64,000 nucleotides of DNA from positions 1 through 64,000 of the forward strand of contig NZ_WMKZ01000001.1 of assembly GCF_019024285.1 (NCBI RefSeq). Reading direction: 5' to 3'. The translations under genes and the position numbers were made by a program. Positions 43,389 through 52,497 of this stretch are shown here, one piece after another. The stretch's first letter is position 1, and the number at the start of each line of letters is the position of its first letter. Source of the DNA: Alkalihalobacterium elongatum. Its GTDB lineage: Bacteria; Bacillota; Bacilli; Bacillales; Bacillaceae_F. Under the pieces are notes generated by a model. The model saw nothing but the letters and a program-made list of their open reading frames with translations. It was not told the origin of the DNA and made no database searches.

Positions 43389-44513
43389 TTGGATCAAAAG
43401 TACGTAGGTCATACTTTGTTTGATTCTTTACCGTTTGGAAAGGAAATGTTAGCAAGTCGTTTAGTAATGGCACCAATGACAAGAATTTTTTCGCCAGGAG
43501 GAGTCCCAGGGGAAGATGTTGCTCAATATTATCGCAAGCGTGCGGAGAATGGAATTGGACTCATCATAACAGAAGGAACAGCGATCAACCACCCAGCAGC
43601 TGTACATAGCCCTGACATTCCCCGTTTTTATGGTGAGGACTCATTAAATGGCTGGTCAAATGTAGTTCGTGAAGTCCACGAAGCTGGTGGAAAAATTATT
43701 CCGCAATTATGGCATGTAGGGGCAGCAAGAAAAGCAGGTAGTGAACCAAATATTGATGCACCACCTGTCAGTCCGTCTGGCTTTACTTTAAGAGGCCAAA
43801 GGAATGAGAAAATAAAGGCTTTAACGAAAGAAGAAGTAGCTGAAATGATTGATATCTACGCTGAAGCTGCATCAAATGCTAAACGCATTGGCTTTGACGG
43901 AATTGAATTGCATGGAGCGCATGGATACTTAATTGATCAATTTTTTTGGGAAGTAACGAACAAGCGTGATGATGAATATGGTGGGGATCTAGGGGAGCGA
44001 ACAAAATTTGCTACAGATATCGTTCGTGCTTGTCGGAAAGCAGTAGGGCCAGATTTTCCAATTGTCTTTCGGTTTTCCCAATGGAAAGGAACGGATTATG
44101 AAGCGAAGTTAGCTCATAATTCTAATGACCTTGCACAATTACTGAACCCTTTAGTTGAAGCTGGCGTAGATATTTTCCACTGCTCTACAAGACGAATATG
44201 GGAACCTGAATTTAAAGATGAAGATCCATCATTAAACTTAGCTGGCTGGACTAAACGAATTACTAAAAAACCAACGATTGCAGTCGGTTCTGTCGGTATT
44301 AACCGCGCATATTTGAGCAACCAGGATAATGCGGATGTAACCATTCAAGACAATCTAAAAACTGTCGATGAAAAAATCATAGCTGGTGAATTTGACTATG
44401 TAGCCGTCGGCCGTGCACTACTAGCAGATTCAGAATGGGCGGTAAAACTCAAAAATGGTAAACTAGATCAAGTGACGCATTATACTAAGGAATCCGAGAA
44501 AAATTTAGTTTAA
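43389..44513 (+). CDS. Old Yellow Enzyme, NADH:flavin oxidoreductase (NemA-like)
   Basis: 374 residues. FMN-binding (beta/alpha)8 barrel. Motifs: LVMAPMTRIFS start, GLIITEGTAI, and FDGIELHGAHGYLIDQFFWEVTN around the catalytic His/Asn region, then FRFSQWKG and VAVGRALLAD. Reduces C=C bonds or nitro/nitrate groups of small molecules using NAD(P)H. TTG start with GGAAGGAAG. Single gene. Confidence 0.93.
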   Translation: MDQKYVGHTLFDSLPFGKEMLASRLVMAPMTRIFSPGGVPGEDVAQYYRKRAENGIGLIITEGTAINHPAAVHSPDIPRFYGEDSLNGWSNVVREVHEAGGKIIPQLWHVGAARKAGSEPNIDAPPVSPSGFTLRGQRNEKIKALTKEEVAEMIDIYAEAASNAKRIGFDGIELHGAHGYLIDQFFWEVTNKRDDEYGGDLGERTKFATDIVRACRKAVGPDFPIVFRFSQWKGTDYEAKLAHNSNDLAQLLNPLVEAGVDIFHCSTRRIWEPEFKDEDPSLNLAGWTKRITKKPTIAVGSVGINRAYLSNQDNADVTIQDNLKTVDEKIIAGEFDYVAVGRALLADSEWAVKLKNGKLDQVTHYTKESEKNLV

Positions 44514-44819
44514 TACGTGTAGAAACGTTACATTTTTTTCAGTTTTAAAGTAGACAGTAATCTTTGTATATATAGGTGCTATATTTCCTTCCTAGAAAAT
44601 AGATACTGTCTACAAGCTTTTTTATATCAGTCAACGGCTAAAGTTATTTTTTGACTAACTAATTAATCACTGAAAAAATAACAACTATTCACAATCTTTT
44701 CTCTTAAAGTTCTCCTCGTACTCTTCTAATACTAACTTTTGTACTTCTTCAAATTACCACCGCTTCTGCTAATCACATCTAATTCTTCAATTCCTTCATT
44801 TTATGTAAGATAAATCTAC
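44514..44819. other. Gap with long-loop hairpin and gene remnant
   Basis: GTAGACAGTA / TACTGTCTAC arms (44552-44613) before T-rich sequence may end the flavoenzyme transcript. On the minus strand two frames read NEGIEELDVISRSGGN and FEEVQKLVLEEYEENFKRK (44697-44805) and could be joined by a frameshift: a possible gene fragment. Confidence 0.35.
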
Positions 44820-45392
44820 TTAAAACGCATCTTTATATATTTGGTAACTGTCTTTATTTAAATGAGTCCAAATAATTTTATTTACTTCATCTATCGTTAA
44901 GTTCGGGTTTTCCTGTTTAGTTTGCTCGGAGTACAATCCCTGTTTTGCCGACTCTAAATAACCCCTTATTGTTCTTAACAGTGTGATGTCGCGTTCCTCA
45001 AGAACACCGTTCTCTCCCATTGGGGGAAGTTCAACTGTAATCGTACCAGTCATATTGATTCCATATAGAAAATAAGTAGCTTCGAGAAAAAAGTTGGACC
45101 TATATAAATCGTTGTTCATAAAACTGTTACCATGACTAATGATTGCATCAGCTCTTAATAGTTCTTTTTCTAGTTTACGAACTTTTCCTTCCAAATTCTT
45201 TGATGTGTATTCATTTTCAAGTAAATGATCAATGGCGAAAATGGAATTATCTATAGCGAAATAAAAGTGATTAACAAATGTTTTCCACTGCTGGTCGTTT
45301 TCTTTTACTCCCACGTAATATTGATAAGATAAAATTAATAAAGTTAACACTAATAGAGCAATAATGCCTCCCGTAATCTTTTGAAATCTCAT
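44820..45392 (-). CDS. Hypothetical single-TM protein
   Basis: 190 residues from Met at 45392. One membrane helix (TGGIIALLVLTLLILSYQYYV), then about 165 extracytoplasmic, helix-rich residues without a known domain. Similar plan to the next gene (45511-46047), possibly paralogous. GGATGTG ribosome site. Confidence 0.62.
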   Translation of the reverse strand: MRFQKITGGIIALLVLTLLILSYQYYVGVKENDQQWKTFVNHFYFAIDNSIFAIDHLLENEYTSKNLEGKVRKLEKELLRADAIISHGNSFMNNDLYRSNFFLEATYFLYGINMTGTITVELPPMGENGVLEERDITLLRTIRGYLESAKQGLYSEQTKQENPNLTIDEVNKIIWTHLNKDSYQIYKDAF

Positions 45393-45510
45393 ATAACACA
45401 TCCTTCATCATTGTGAATTTCAGTAAAAAAATTAACGTCTTTCCGAAAGAAGTCCCCCTCTTCAAGCGTAGCTAAGTGATGAGTAGTTCACATTTAAAAT
45501 CCACTACTCC

Positions 45511-46047
45511 CTAGTGTTCACTTAAAATGCTTTCTAGTTTCTTTTCTAAATGGTTAAAGGCTTTTGTTATATCTATAATCCCCTGCTCTGTTGTAACATT
45601 TTCATATTCACTTAATGCTTCAAGTTCAAATAAGGAACGCTTTAAAATATTTGTTACTTCATGTTTCTTTTGTTTGTAATCTACTTTTTCAAGTTTAGTA
45701 TTAGTTGGCCTTAATGACTGTAAAAAATGAGTAGCTACTTTGTCACCATATAAGTTGCTGGATAAGTAATTAAGTGTTCCAACTAAATGATTTATATTTG
45801 ATAATGTATTATTTAGAGCTTGAAAATATAATTCTACTTCTTCTTCTGAAAACTCTTCATTATACAATTCCATTGTTTCAGTTATAAGATATAGATTACT
45901 TAAATATTGATGAAATTCTCCGTAGAAAACTAACTCATTTAAGTTAAGATAGCTATTTTTTTCCTTAGCGCTTTCATTTAGATAAAAAAGTAAAATAGAA
46001 ATAATTGCAATCAACAGAACAATAAATAATTTGAGTTTCTTAGACAT
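45511..46047 (-). CDS. Hypothetical single-TM helical protein
   Basis: 178 residues. Membrane helix LKLFIVLLIAIISILLFYL, then about 150 residues of helices (YFQALNNTLSNINHLVGTLN). No known domain. Paired with 44820-45392 on the same strand, likely co-transcribed together with the 36-residue gene upstream. Confidence 0.62.
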   Translation of the reverse strand: MSKKLKLFIVLLIAIISILLFYLNESAKEKNSYLNLNELVFYGEFHQYLSNLYLITETMELYNEEFSEEEVELYFQALNNTLSNINHLVGTLNYLSSNLYGDKVATHFLQSLRPTNTKLEKVDYKQKKHEVTNILKRSLFELEALSEYENVTTEQGIIDITKAFNHLEKKLESILSEH

Positions 46048-46099
46048 TGATCCATTCCCTCTACCTAGTTTTAATGAGACTGTTGTCCTTCAATTAATT

Positions 46100-46210
46100 T
46101 TATCTTAATCTCTCAACCTCTTCTGTAAGCTCGCGAATTCTGTCTTCTAACTTATGTACTTTCCTTACTAAATAGTAAATGACTGGCACTAAGGCTAAAG
46201 CCCATATCAT
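46100..46210 (-). CDS. 36-residue membrane mini-protein
   Basis: Not in larger frames but clean: ATG at 46210, ribosome site AGAGGG, TAA at 46100. Reads MIWALALVPVIYYLVRK then VHKLEDRIRELTEEVERLR: one short membrane helix and a coiled-coil-like tail with heptads. Looks like a small membrane adaptor. Precedes the 45511 gene. Confidence 0.65.
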   Translation of the reverse strand: MIWALALVPVIYYLVRKVHKLEDRIRELTEEVERLR

Positions 46211-46801
46211 AATGATCCCTCTCTTTAATTGTTTATTTTGTTTTTGCTCCTAAACATAAAAATTACAAAAAGTTACAATTTAATCTCATATTACCATGAT
46301 AGACACTTGTACACTATATATTTCTCATATCCCAATTTACTTTTACTAGAATTTCTTATCCATATTCAGTTTATATATCGTTCTATCAAAGTTGATGTTG
46401 ATTGGGCCAAATCAACATCACCACTAACAGAGCAATAAAAAATGATAAACTTTACACACAGGTAAAAAGACCCCATTACAACTTAAGGTAATTTAAGTAG
46501 ATATAAAGACTCAATAATATACAGAAATAACTTAATTCAATTAAACTGATTGGAATAGTTGGAGCGGTTTAACGGACATCTTGACTATAAAATCGATCAT
46601 TTCCGATTGTTATTATACATTAAGGTATTTTCCTAAATAAATAGTTGTATAGAAAAAAGGTAGTATTTAACTATAAAGAAAATATATTCTATTCTGAATT
46701 TTTAATATATTATATTGGTAGTGTTTCGTAATACGAAGTTAATATTACAATAGGGCCCTATTTCAAGGAACACAACTAAAATTATTTATAGGAGGTCTTT
46801 T
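46211..46801. other. Gap with LVIVD-gene promoter region
   Basis: No gene. Contains TTCGTAATACGAA, a short palindrome (46727-46739), about 60 bases before the LVIVD start, possibly an operator. Rest A/T-rich. Confidence 0.4.
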
Positions 46802-48187
46802 ATGAAAAGAGCTTTACGAGTTTTATCTATTGCAACATTATCAACGGTTCTGGTCGCTTCGCCTATCCTAGCGTGTGATCTTGAGGGCTTAGGAAAAGAT
46901 GAATATGAGGAGCTAAATGGTGCCTACCGTACTGGGGATAGTGGTATTAATGAAATACCTGTCATGGAAGGAAGTAAAAATATTAAATACTTAAGCGAAG
47001 TTGCTGCTGTTCCGTTAGCTCCTTCCGATAGTGGTTTACCAGTTACAGGTGGTGATGTTTATGCCTATAAAGGGTATGCCTATATGGGGACACATCGTTT
47101 AGGTTCAGGGTCGAATGAAGGAGTACGTGTTTTTGATATGAAGGATCCAGCGAACCCTGTTGAAGTTGCAAAATTCGCGGACAACCTTCCTGGTACATGG
47201 CAGGAAAAGGTCATTGTTAAATCTGTAAACACACCTCACTTCAAAGGAGATTTAGCTGTTGTTAGTGTACAAAGATTTAGTGGGGCTGCAGAAAAAGTCG
47301 GGACTGTAATTTATGATGTAACTGACCCAAGAAATCCAAAAGAACTCGGTTTCTGGGAAACTCCTGAAAGCCATTTAAACGGCGGAGGAACACATGAATT
47401 ATATTTAACGACACAAGGAAATCGAGCATTATTGTTAGCTGCCAACTCTGGTTCTTTTAGACGTTCTGGTGGAGCCATTCATGACTTTGTAATTGTTGAT
47501 GTTAGTAACCCTGCCGAACCGAAAGAAATCCATCAATTTGACCCGAAAACAATTATTCCAGATATGGAGGATTATCGTTGGACGGATGAACATGGTCAGC
47601 TGCGTGGGGCTAATGCTCATAGTGTTATTGCTGACGTAACTGGGAGAACAGCTTATGTTTCGTTCTGGGATTTAGGAACAGTGATGCTTGACATAAGTAC
47701 ACCAGAAGAGCCTAAGTTCTTAGGTCGTACGTCTTTTGAAAAAGAGGTTCAAGGTGCTGCCCACACTGCTGCACTAGCAAAAGGTGGAACTGTATTAGTT
47801 GAAACAAGAGAAGTCTTTAATCCAACTCGTCACGGATATGAACCAGGATTCGGTTATGTACGTATCTATGATATTAAAGATAAGTCAAATCCTAAATTAT
47901 TAAGTACGTTCCAAACGGACAATTCTAAAAATAAAAGAGAAGGTTATCCTGGTTTCACTGTTCATGATCCAAAGGTTCAAGGCAATACACTTTATTTATC
48001 ACACTATTTTGATGGTGTACGTATAGTCGATATTACAGATCCTAGTAATCCAGTAGAAACTGGAGCATATGTACCAGTTAAAGCAAACATTTGGGGTGTA
48101 TTCGTTGACCGTAATTACGTACTAGCATCTGATATGGAAACAGGACTAAAAGTGTTACAAAAAACAGGAAATGGAAAGAAAAAATAA
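46802..48187 (+). CDS. Secreted LVIVD-repeat protein
   Basis: 461 residues. Signal peptide ending before Cys (ATLSTVLVASPILAC), beta-propeller of LVIVD/'VFDMKDPANP' units: VRVFDMKDPANPVEV, IYDVTDPRNPKEL, VIVDVSNPAEPKEI, LDISTPEEPKFL, IYDIKDKSNPKLL and RIVDITDPSNPVET. The family binds or scaffolds at the surface; enzymatic role unknown. AGGAGG site. Terminator behind. Confidence 0.92.
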   Translation: MKRALRVLSIATLSTVLVASPILACDLEGLGKDEYEELNGAYRTGDSGINEIPVMEGSKNIKYLSEVAAVPLAPSDSGLPVTGGDVYAYKGYAYMGTHRLGSGSNEGVRVFDMKDPANPVEVAKFADNLPGTWQEKVIVKSVNTPHFKGDLAVVSVQRFSGAAEKVGTVIYDVTDPRNPKELGFWETPESHLNGGGTHELYLTTQGNRALLLAANSGSFRRSGGAIHDFVIVDVSNPAEPKEIHQFDPKTIIPDMEDYRWTDEHGQLRGANAHSVIADVTGRTAYVSFWDLGTVMLDISTPEEPKFLGRTSFEKEVQGAAHTAALAKGGTVLVETREVFNPTRHGYEPGFGYVRIYDIKDKSNPKLLSTFQTDNSKNKREGYPGFTVHDPKVQGNTLYLSHYFDGVRIVDITDPSNPVETGAYVPVKANIWGVFVDRNYVLASDMETGLKVLQKTGNGKKK

Positions 48188-48214
48188 ATCCTTAATGTCT
48201 ATGTTCGACACATA

Positions 48215-48265
48215 GGAAAAAGCGACATAATCAAGGCATAGAGAAAATGCTCTATGCCTTGATTG
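48215..48265 (+). terminator. Terminator after LVIVD gene
   Basis: AATCAAGGCATAGAG / CTCTATGCCTTGATT strong stem with T-rich tail. Confidence 0.9.
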
Positions 48266-48362
48266 TTGGTATCAACTTAGTCCCTTCACCGCTAATGAAG
48301 AGTCTAGAATACATCTACCCGTAACTAAAAGTACGAATCTCACTCCATAATTAAAAAAGATC

Positions 48363-49133
48363 TTAAGACTCAAAGTAACCCTGCCATTGCTTCTGTCTTT
48401 CTTTCCTCTTAAGCATTTGAAAATACTCAAATCTTGAAACCTCAAAAAATGCTAAACTAGCAAGTAAACCGACGACTAAAGCGATCAAGCCTAAGAAGAA
48501 CCAGAGGACAAAGCTCACATAAAGTCCAATGAGTGACCATCTATTGCCATTCATCATCTTAAAACTACGAATAACACACTTGATTACATTGGTTTTGGGG
48601 TCTTCATATAAAATATACATTGCCTGTGATAAACCTAAGAAAACCCACAATAGTGCGATAGGGATCAAAAGTACAAAAAAGAATTTCATAATATCATCAG
48701 TTTGGAACCCTTCCAACATGACATACAGAAGATTTAATAATGTAATTACTGAAGTTAGCCAGAAGAAAAAAATCACTAAACTACTGATTGCATTTATGAT
48801 AAAGCCTTTATATAACAGACTCGGATTTTTAAAGCTATAAATGAAAGCTGAAAAGAATTTTTTTCCACTATTGAACTTTATATGGGAAATTAAATCTACT
48901 ATCGCAAAAAACAAAATGCTATTAAAAAAAGCTGCGGCTATAATCACTAGAATATTTTCCGAACTCGCCAAAACGAGTGGCGTCATACTAACCCCATCAC
49001 TACTAATATTCCAAGAGGAGCGCGATGTCCCTAAAAAAACCTTTATCATATAACAAACGAAAATAATTCCAATGACCTTAAACCAATTTCCTTTTAGGAC
49101 CTCTAATGCTGATTGTTTAACTGACCAAACCAT
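48363..49133 (-). CDS. Six-TM membrane protein, unknown
   Basis: 256 residues. Hydrophobic helices at about 18-33, 52-75, 98-120, 122-140, 148-175 and 195-230. Similar in plan to YciC-like permease proteins (helices VIIAAAFFNSILFFAIVDLI and FVLWFFLGLIALVVGLLASLAFFE). No transport motif. AAGGGGG site. Single gene. Confidence 0.62.
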   Translation of the reverse strand: MVWSVKQSALEVLKGNWFKVIGIIFVCYMIKVFLGTSRSSWNISSDGVSMTPLVLASSENILVIIAAAFFNSILFFAIVDLISHIKFNSGKKFFSAFIYSFKNPSLLYKGFIINAISSLVIFFFWLTSVITLLNLLYVMLEGFQTDDIMKFFFVLLIPIALLWVFLGLSQAMYILYEDPKTNVIKCVIRSFKMMNGNRWSLIGLYVSFVLWFFLGLIALVVGLLASLAFFEVSRFEYFQMLKRKERQKQWQGYFES

Positions 49134-49289
49134 TATTTCCCCCTTAAAATCACTTACGAAATTAAAACTCTATAAAATAAAACAATATAGTTATCTGTTC
49201 GCTTTAAAGTTTCAAAAATAATGTTTCTACCATAACAATAAAACAACCATTATTGCAATTCATATATATATAATCAACCATCAAAATCA

Positions 49290-49325
49290 AAAACGATGCC
49301 TAATTCATAAGCACCGTTTTATGAT
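49290..49325 (-). terminator. Weak terminator
   Basis: AAAACGGTGC / GCATCGTTTT imperfect stem with T tail after the 60-residue gene. Confidence 0.55.
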
Positions 49326-49337
49326 ATTTAACAATTT

Positions 49338-49520
49338 TCAAAGCAAGAAATGGGCAAGGAAGAAAAAACTAATAACGACCATACCAATGGCTATTAGTAA
49401 CTTTTGAAAGTCGTTGACCGTACTAATATCCTTATTATTTTCCTTATTCCAATCAATCCATTTTTGGGGAATGAATAATGCTAGAATTTGTTCCATTTGT
49501 TTTCCAAAAGTGTTTTTCAA
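49338..49520 (-). CDS. 60-residue tail-anchored protein
   Basis: TTG start with AGAGGTGA. N-terminal amphipathic helix, WIDWNKENNKDISTVNDF linker, then LIAIGMVVISFFFLAHFLL as a C-terminal membrane helix. Unknown family. Confidence 0.6.
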   Translation of the reverse strand: MKNTFGKQMEQILALFIPQKWIDWNKENNKDISTVNDFQKLLIAIGMVVISFFFLAHFLL

Positions 49521-49648
49521 TTAAATCACCTCTAAAAGGAATTTCCCATATTTACCATTCTAACATTTATCTATCCTGCTGTGTTTTTTTATTCTTTTAA
49601 GCACTCCACCTTAAATGAGCTACGTCGATATAACATACGTAACTAAAT

Positions 49649-50227
49649 TTAATCTTTTTTTATCCATTCATTCATTTGTTTAATGACTTTAGCTGGGTTT
49701 CCACCTACCACCATATTATCTGGTACGTCTTTTGTTACTACCGCACCAGATGCAACCACTACGTTATTACCTATTGTTACCCCAGGATTGATGATCACTC
49801 TTCCGCCAATCCAAACATTATCACCAATTGTAACTGGTTCCCCATACTCTGCACCAGAAATTCTCTCACTCGTATTTAATGGATGTGTCGCCGTGTAAAT
49901 ATGGACTCCAGGAGCAATCAAGCAGTTGTCCCCTATGCGTATTTCACAGACATCCAAAAATACACAGTCAAAGTTAGCGAAAAAGTTCTCACCTACGCGA
50001 ATATTGTAGCCATAGTCACAACGAAATGTAGGTTCTATATATAAATTTTCCCCTGTAGAACCAAATAGTTGTTTTAGTATTTCTGTTCTTTTAATATCTT
50101 CTGTTTCACTTGACTCATTAAATAATCTAGTAAGTCTTCGTGCATCCATTCTTTCTTTAACTAATACTGGATCAGTTGCATTATAAAGTTCACCAGCTAA
50201 CATTTTCTGTTTTTCAGTTTTATTCAT
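49649..50227 (-). CDS. maa: Maltose/galactoside O-acetyltransferase
   Basis: 192 residues, left-handed beta-helix acetyltransferase. N-terminal [19 protein letters not shown] cap, then hexapeptide repeats from [20 protein letters not shown], catalytic His in [12 protein letters not shown] (HPL), and [40 protein letters not shown]. Acetylates sugars using acetyl-CoA. GGAGG site. Single gene. Confidence 0.93.
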   Translation of the reverse strand: MNKTEKQKMLAGELYNATDPVLVKERMDARRLTRLFNESSETEDIKRTEILKQLFGSTGENLYIEPTFRCDYGYNIRVGENFFANFDCVFLDVCEIRIGDNCLIAPGVHIYTATHPLNTSERISGAEYGEPVTIGDNVWIGGRVIINPGVTIGNNVVVASGAVVTKDVPDNMVVGGNPAKVIKQMNEWIKKD

Positions 50228-50290
50228 CTATAGCCTCCAGCGATCATAAACTAATTTTAAAGTATATTTAATTTATACTATCTAAACCTG

Positions 50291-51736
50291 TCAATGCTTT
50301 TCAAGGAATTCGACAAACATACCTAACCTTTGAGTATAAACCCCACCATTGTAATCCTCTCGATCTGCGTGTTTATGTTTATAATACCAGTCACCTGCTA
50401 CTTCAAAAAGTTGAAAATGACCATCGATAAAATCTCCTTCCATGCCACTGTAATAGGCATAATGATAAGGTGTTCCTCCACCTAGATCTTCATGATAATT
50501 AAGATCAATATCGAATGCTTCAAACATGACCTCTTTTCCTTGCTTTAACGGAAATCCTTCTTTTAGCTTACCGAAAGAATAAAAGCTGTTTTTCGAAACA
50601 CCTGGTTCGGTAAAGCGCCATTCAGTAAAATATTGATGCTCAATTTCTTTAACATCTGTGTTACGAGGAAGGTAGCTTGTCATTCCTAGTTCAGGAATAT
50701 CATACAGTTCAACCTCTACCTCCTCAATCCCCATCGCTCCTACTTGCAGGATGACCCTTTTATCCATTGGTCTGTTGTATTGAGGATGAAGATCTCCCTC
50801 TGATCCATATACATGTGGTGAAACAACCATCATATGGGTAAAAAAGATCCAAGGTAAATTCCTGATAGATATATCATCGATATCCAATTCGACCGTGTAA
50901 ATCATCGCACGTCCAAATAATTCGGAAACATACAGTTCCATAAACCGTCCCGTATCTTCATTAAAAAATGCTGATATCCTTGCCTCATCCACTTCAAAAG
51001 GAAACACATTTTTATGAGGAAATGAAATTTGATGTGTTCTTCTAATTTCGTCAACTAATACATCTGGCGGAATGATAACTTCCTCGGCTCCAGAAAACTC
51101 TGAAGTCAGTTCACGAATTTTTTCTTGAATAAGCTCCTCATCCAAATCTCCGCTAAAAAGTAAGAGATTCATACGCTCTGATTCATTGCCACTCATGTAA
51201 ATCGAGTGAACAGCATCACCCTTATTTTCTTCTACAGACCAATTATTAGGAAGACGAACATAAAAAGTATCGTTGTATAGACTAAAAGTACCCAGCGGAT
51301 TTAGATCATCATAATCAAATGACGGTCGATCCAACACACTTTCCAATGAAAAATCTTGTTTTTCTGAATACTGAAGGTTATTTTCTTCGTTAGGTGGTAC
51401 ATCCTCAATACTAATTTCTTTTTCACCTGGTAAATTACTATCTTCTCCTCCACCAATCACTACACTTCCATCCCTTATGGGTGCCTCGTCTTCAAATAAT
51501 GAACTGTTTAATATTAATAGACTAACAATTCCTGCCGCAGCAACAGTAGCAGATATTCCGATAATATTTTCGCGACGCTTGTGTCGCTTTAATTTCTGTG
51601 GTGAGTGAATACCCTCTTTTAAACCATCTTGAAATGCTTGCAAGCTTTTTGCACGCGCTTCCTTAGAAGCTTTTATTGTTTCCTTTTGTTTCAGTATGTA
51701 TCGAAGCTCATCGTCATTCTGTTTACGGTTATTCAT
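50291..51736 (-). CDS. Membrane anti-sigma-like protein
   Basis: 481 residues. N-terminal cytoplasmic basic helix (about 1-65), membrane helix (IIGISATVAAAGIVSLLIL), then a large extracellular domain, acidic linker DVPPNEENN and beta-rich part with FSLYNDTFYVRLPNNWSVEE. Overlaps the sigma gene end by ATGA, hence the anti-sigma call; no zinc finger. Sensor or inhibitor for the ECF factor. Confidence 0.75.
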   Translation of the reverse strand: MNNRKQNDDELRYILKQKETIKASKEARAKSLQAFQDGLKEGIHSPQKLKRHKRRENIIGISATVAAAGIVSLLILNSSLFEDEAPIRDGSVVIGGGEDSNLPGEKEISIEDVPPNEENNLQYSEKQDFSLESVLDRPSFDYDDLNPLGTFSLYNDTFYVRLPNNWSVEENKGDAVHSIYMSGNESERMNLLLFSGDLDEELIQEKIRELTSEFSGAEEVIIPPDVLVDEIRRTHQISFPHKNVFPFEVDEARISAFFNEDTGRFMELYVSELFGRAMIYTVELDIDDISIRNLPWIFFTHMMVVSPHVYGSEGDLHPQYNRPMDKRVILQVGAMGIEEVEVELYDIPELGMTSYLPRNTDVKEIEHQYFTEWRFTEPGVSKNSFYSFGKLKEGFPLKQGKEVMFEAFDIDLNYHEDLGGGTPYHYAYYSGMEGDFIDGHFQLFEVAGDWYYKHKHADREDYNGGVYTQRLGMFVEFLEKH

Positions 51737-52287
51737 CTGCTACTCACCTCCAACTTAATTTGTGCTGACAAAGCATTTCTTGCCCGGTGTTGTAAGGATT
51801 TTACTGCGAGTGTTGTTTTCCCCATAATTTCTGCTGTTTCTTTAATTGAAAAATCCTCGATAAACCTTAGGTGCAAAACCGTTTGATAGTGACTCGGTAG
51901 TTTATCAATAGATTGAAGCACTTCATCAATATGTATATTCCGTATAAAAATGTTCTCAGCAGATTCATCCTTTCCAACGAGGTCCTCAAGCAGTTGGCTT
52001 TCTATTGCGATCGAATTACGCTCTTTTTTTTTCTTACGATAATAATCAATCACAACATTTCGAGCGATTTTAAAAATCCAGGTTTTGAACGAAGATTTGC
52101 CTTCAAACCGATCGAGTTGTCTCGCAGCTTTAAAAAAGACATCCTGCAGCAACTCCTCTGTATCGTGATAGCTATTCGTCTGTATGTATATATAATGGAA
52201 AATCCGATCGACATAGCGATCGTGTAGCTCCTGAATAGCTTGTTGATCACCTGTAAGAATCTCACGTATGAGTTCGTGATCGTTCAT
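51733..52287 (-). CDS. ECF-type sigma factor
   Basis: 184 residues. Region 2 IQTNSYHDTEELLQDVFFKAARQLDRF and KTWIFKIARNVVIDYYRKKK; region 4 KLPSHYQTVLHLRFIEDFSIKETAEIMGKTTLAVKSLQHRARNAL. AGGGGGA site. The third ECF set. Confidence 0.95.
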   Translation of the reverse strand: MNDHELIREILTGDQQAIQELHDRYVDRIFHYIYIQTNSYHDTEELLQDVFFKAARQLDRFEGKSSFKTWIFKIARNVVIDYYRKKKKERNSIAIESQLLEDLVGKDESAENIFIRNIHIDEVLQSIDKLPSHYQTVLHLRFIEDFSIKETAEIMGKTTLAVKSLQHRARNALSAQIKLEVSSR

Positions 52288-52383
52288 GTCTCATCCCCCT
52301 ATTCGTCTGTTGTAAGTATAGACGATTAAGATTATAAAAGGATGCTTTAAAGCTTAATTAATTTTTAAAATTCTGAAGCACAA

Positions 52384-52419
52384 GAAAAGAGCTTGAACCC
52401 TAATAAGGTGCAAGCTCTT
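52384..52419 (-). terminator. Terminator after 52498 gene
   Basis: AAGAGCTTGcacc / TTCAAGCTCTT stem with T-tail. Confidence 0.8.
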
Positions 52420-52497
52420 AAATGGTTGATCCCGAACCACTTCGAATACTTTAAATATACATAACCCTACCTCAATTACCGACATGCTTCAAAATTT

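Noticed and set aside
43150-43482. 110-residue open frame overlapping the OYE start
   Set aside because: No ribosome site; runs antisense into a clear enzyme gene.
46229-46438. 69-residue open frame
   Set aside because: Low-complexity A/T-rich translation with no ribosome site.
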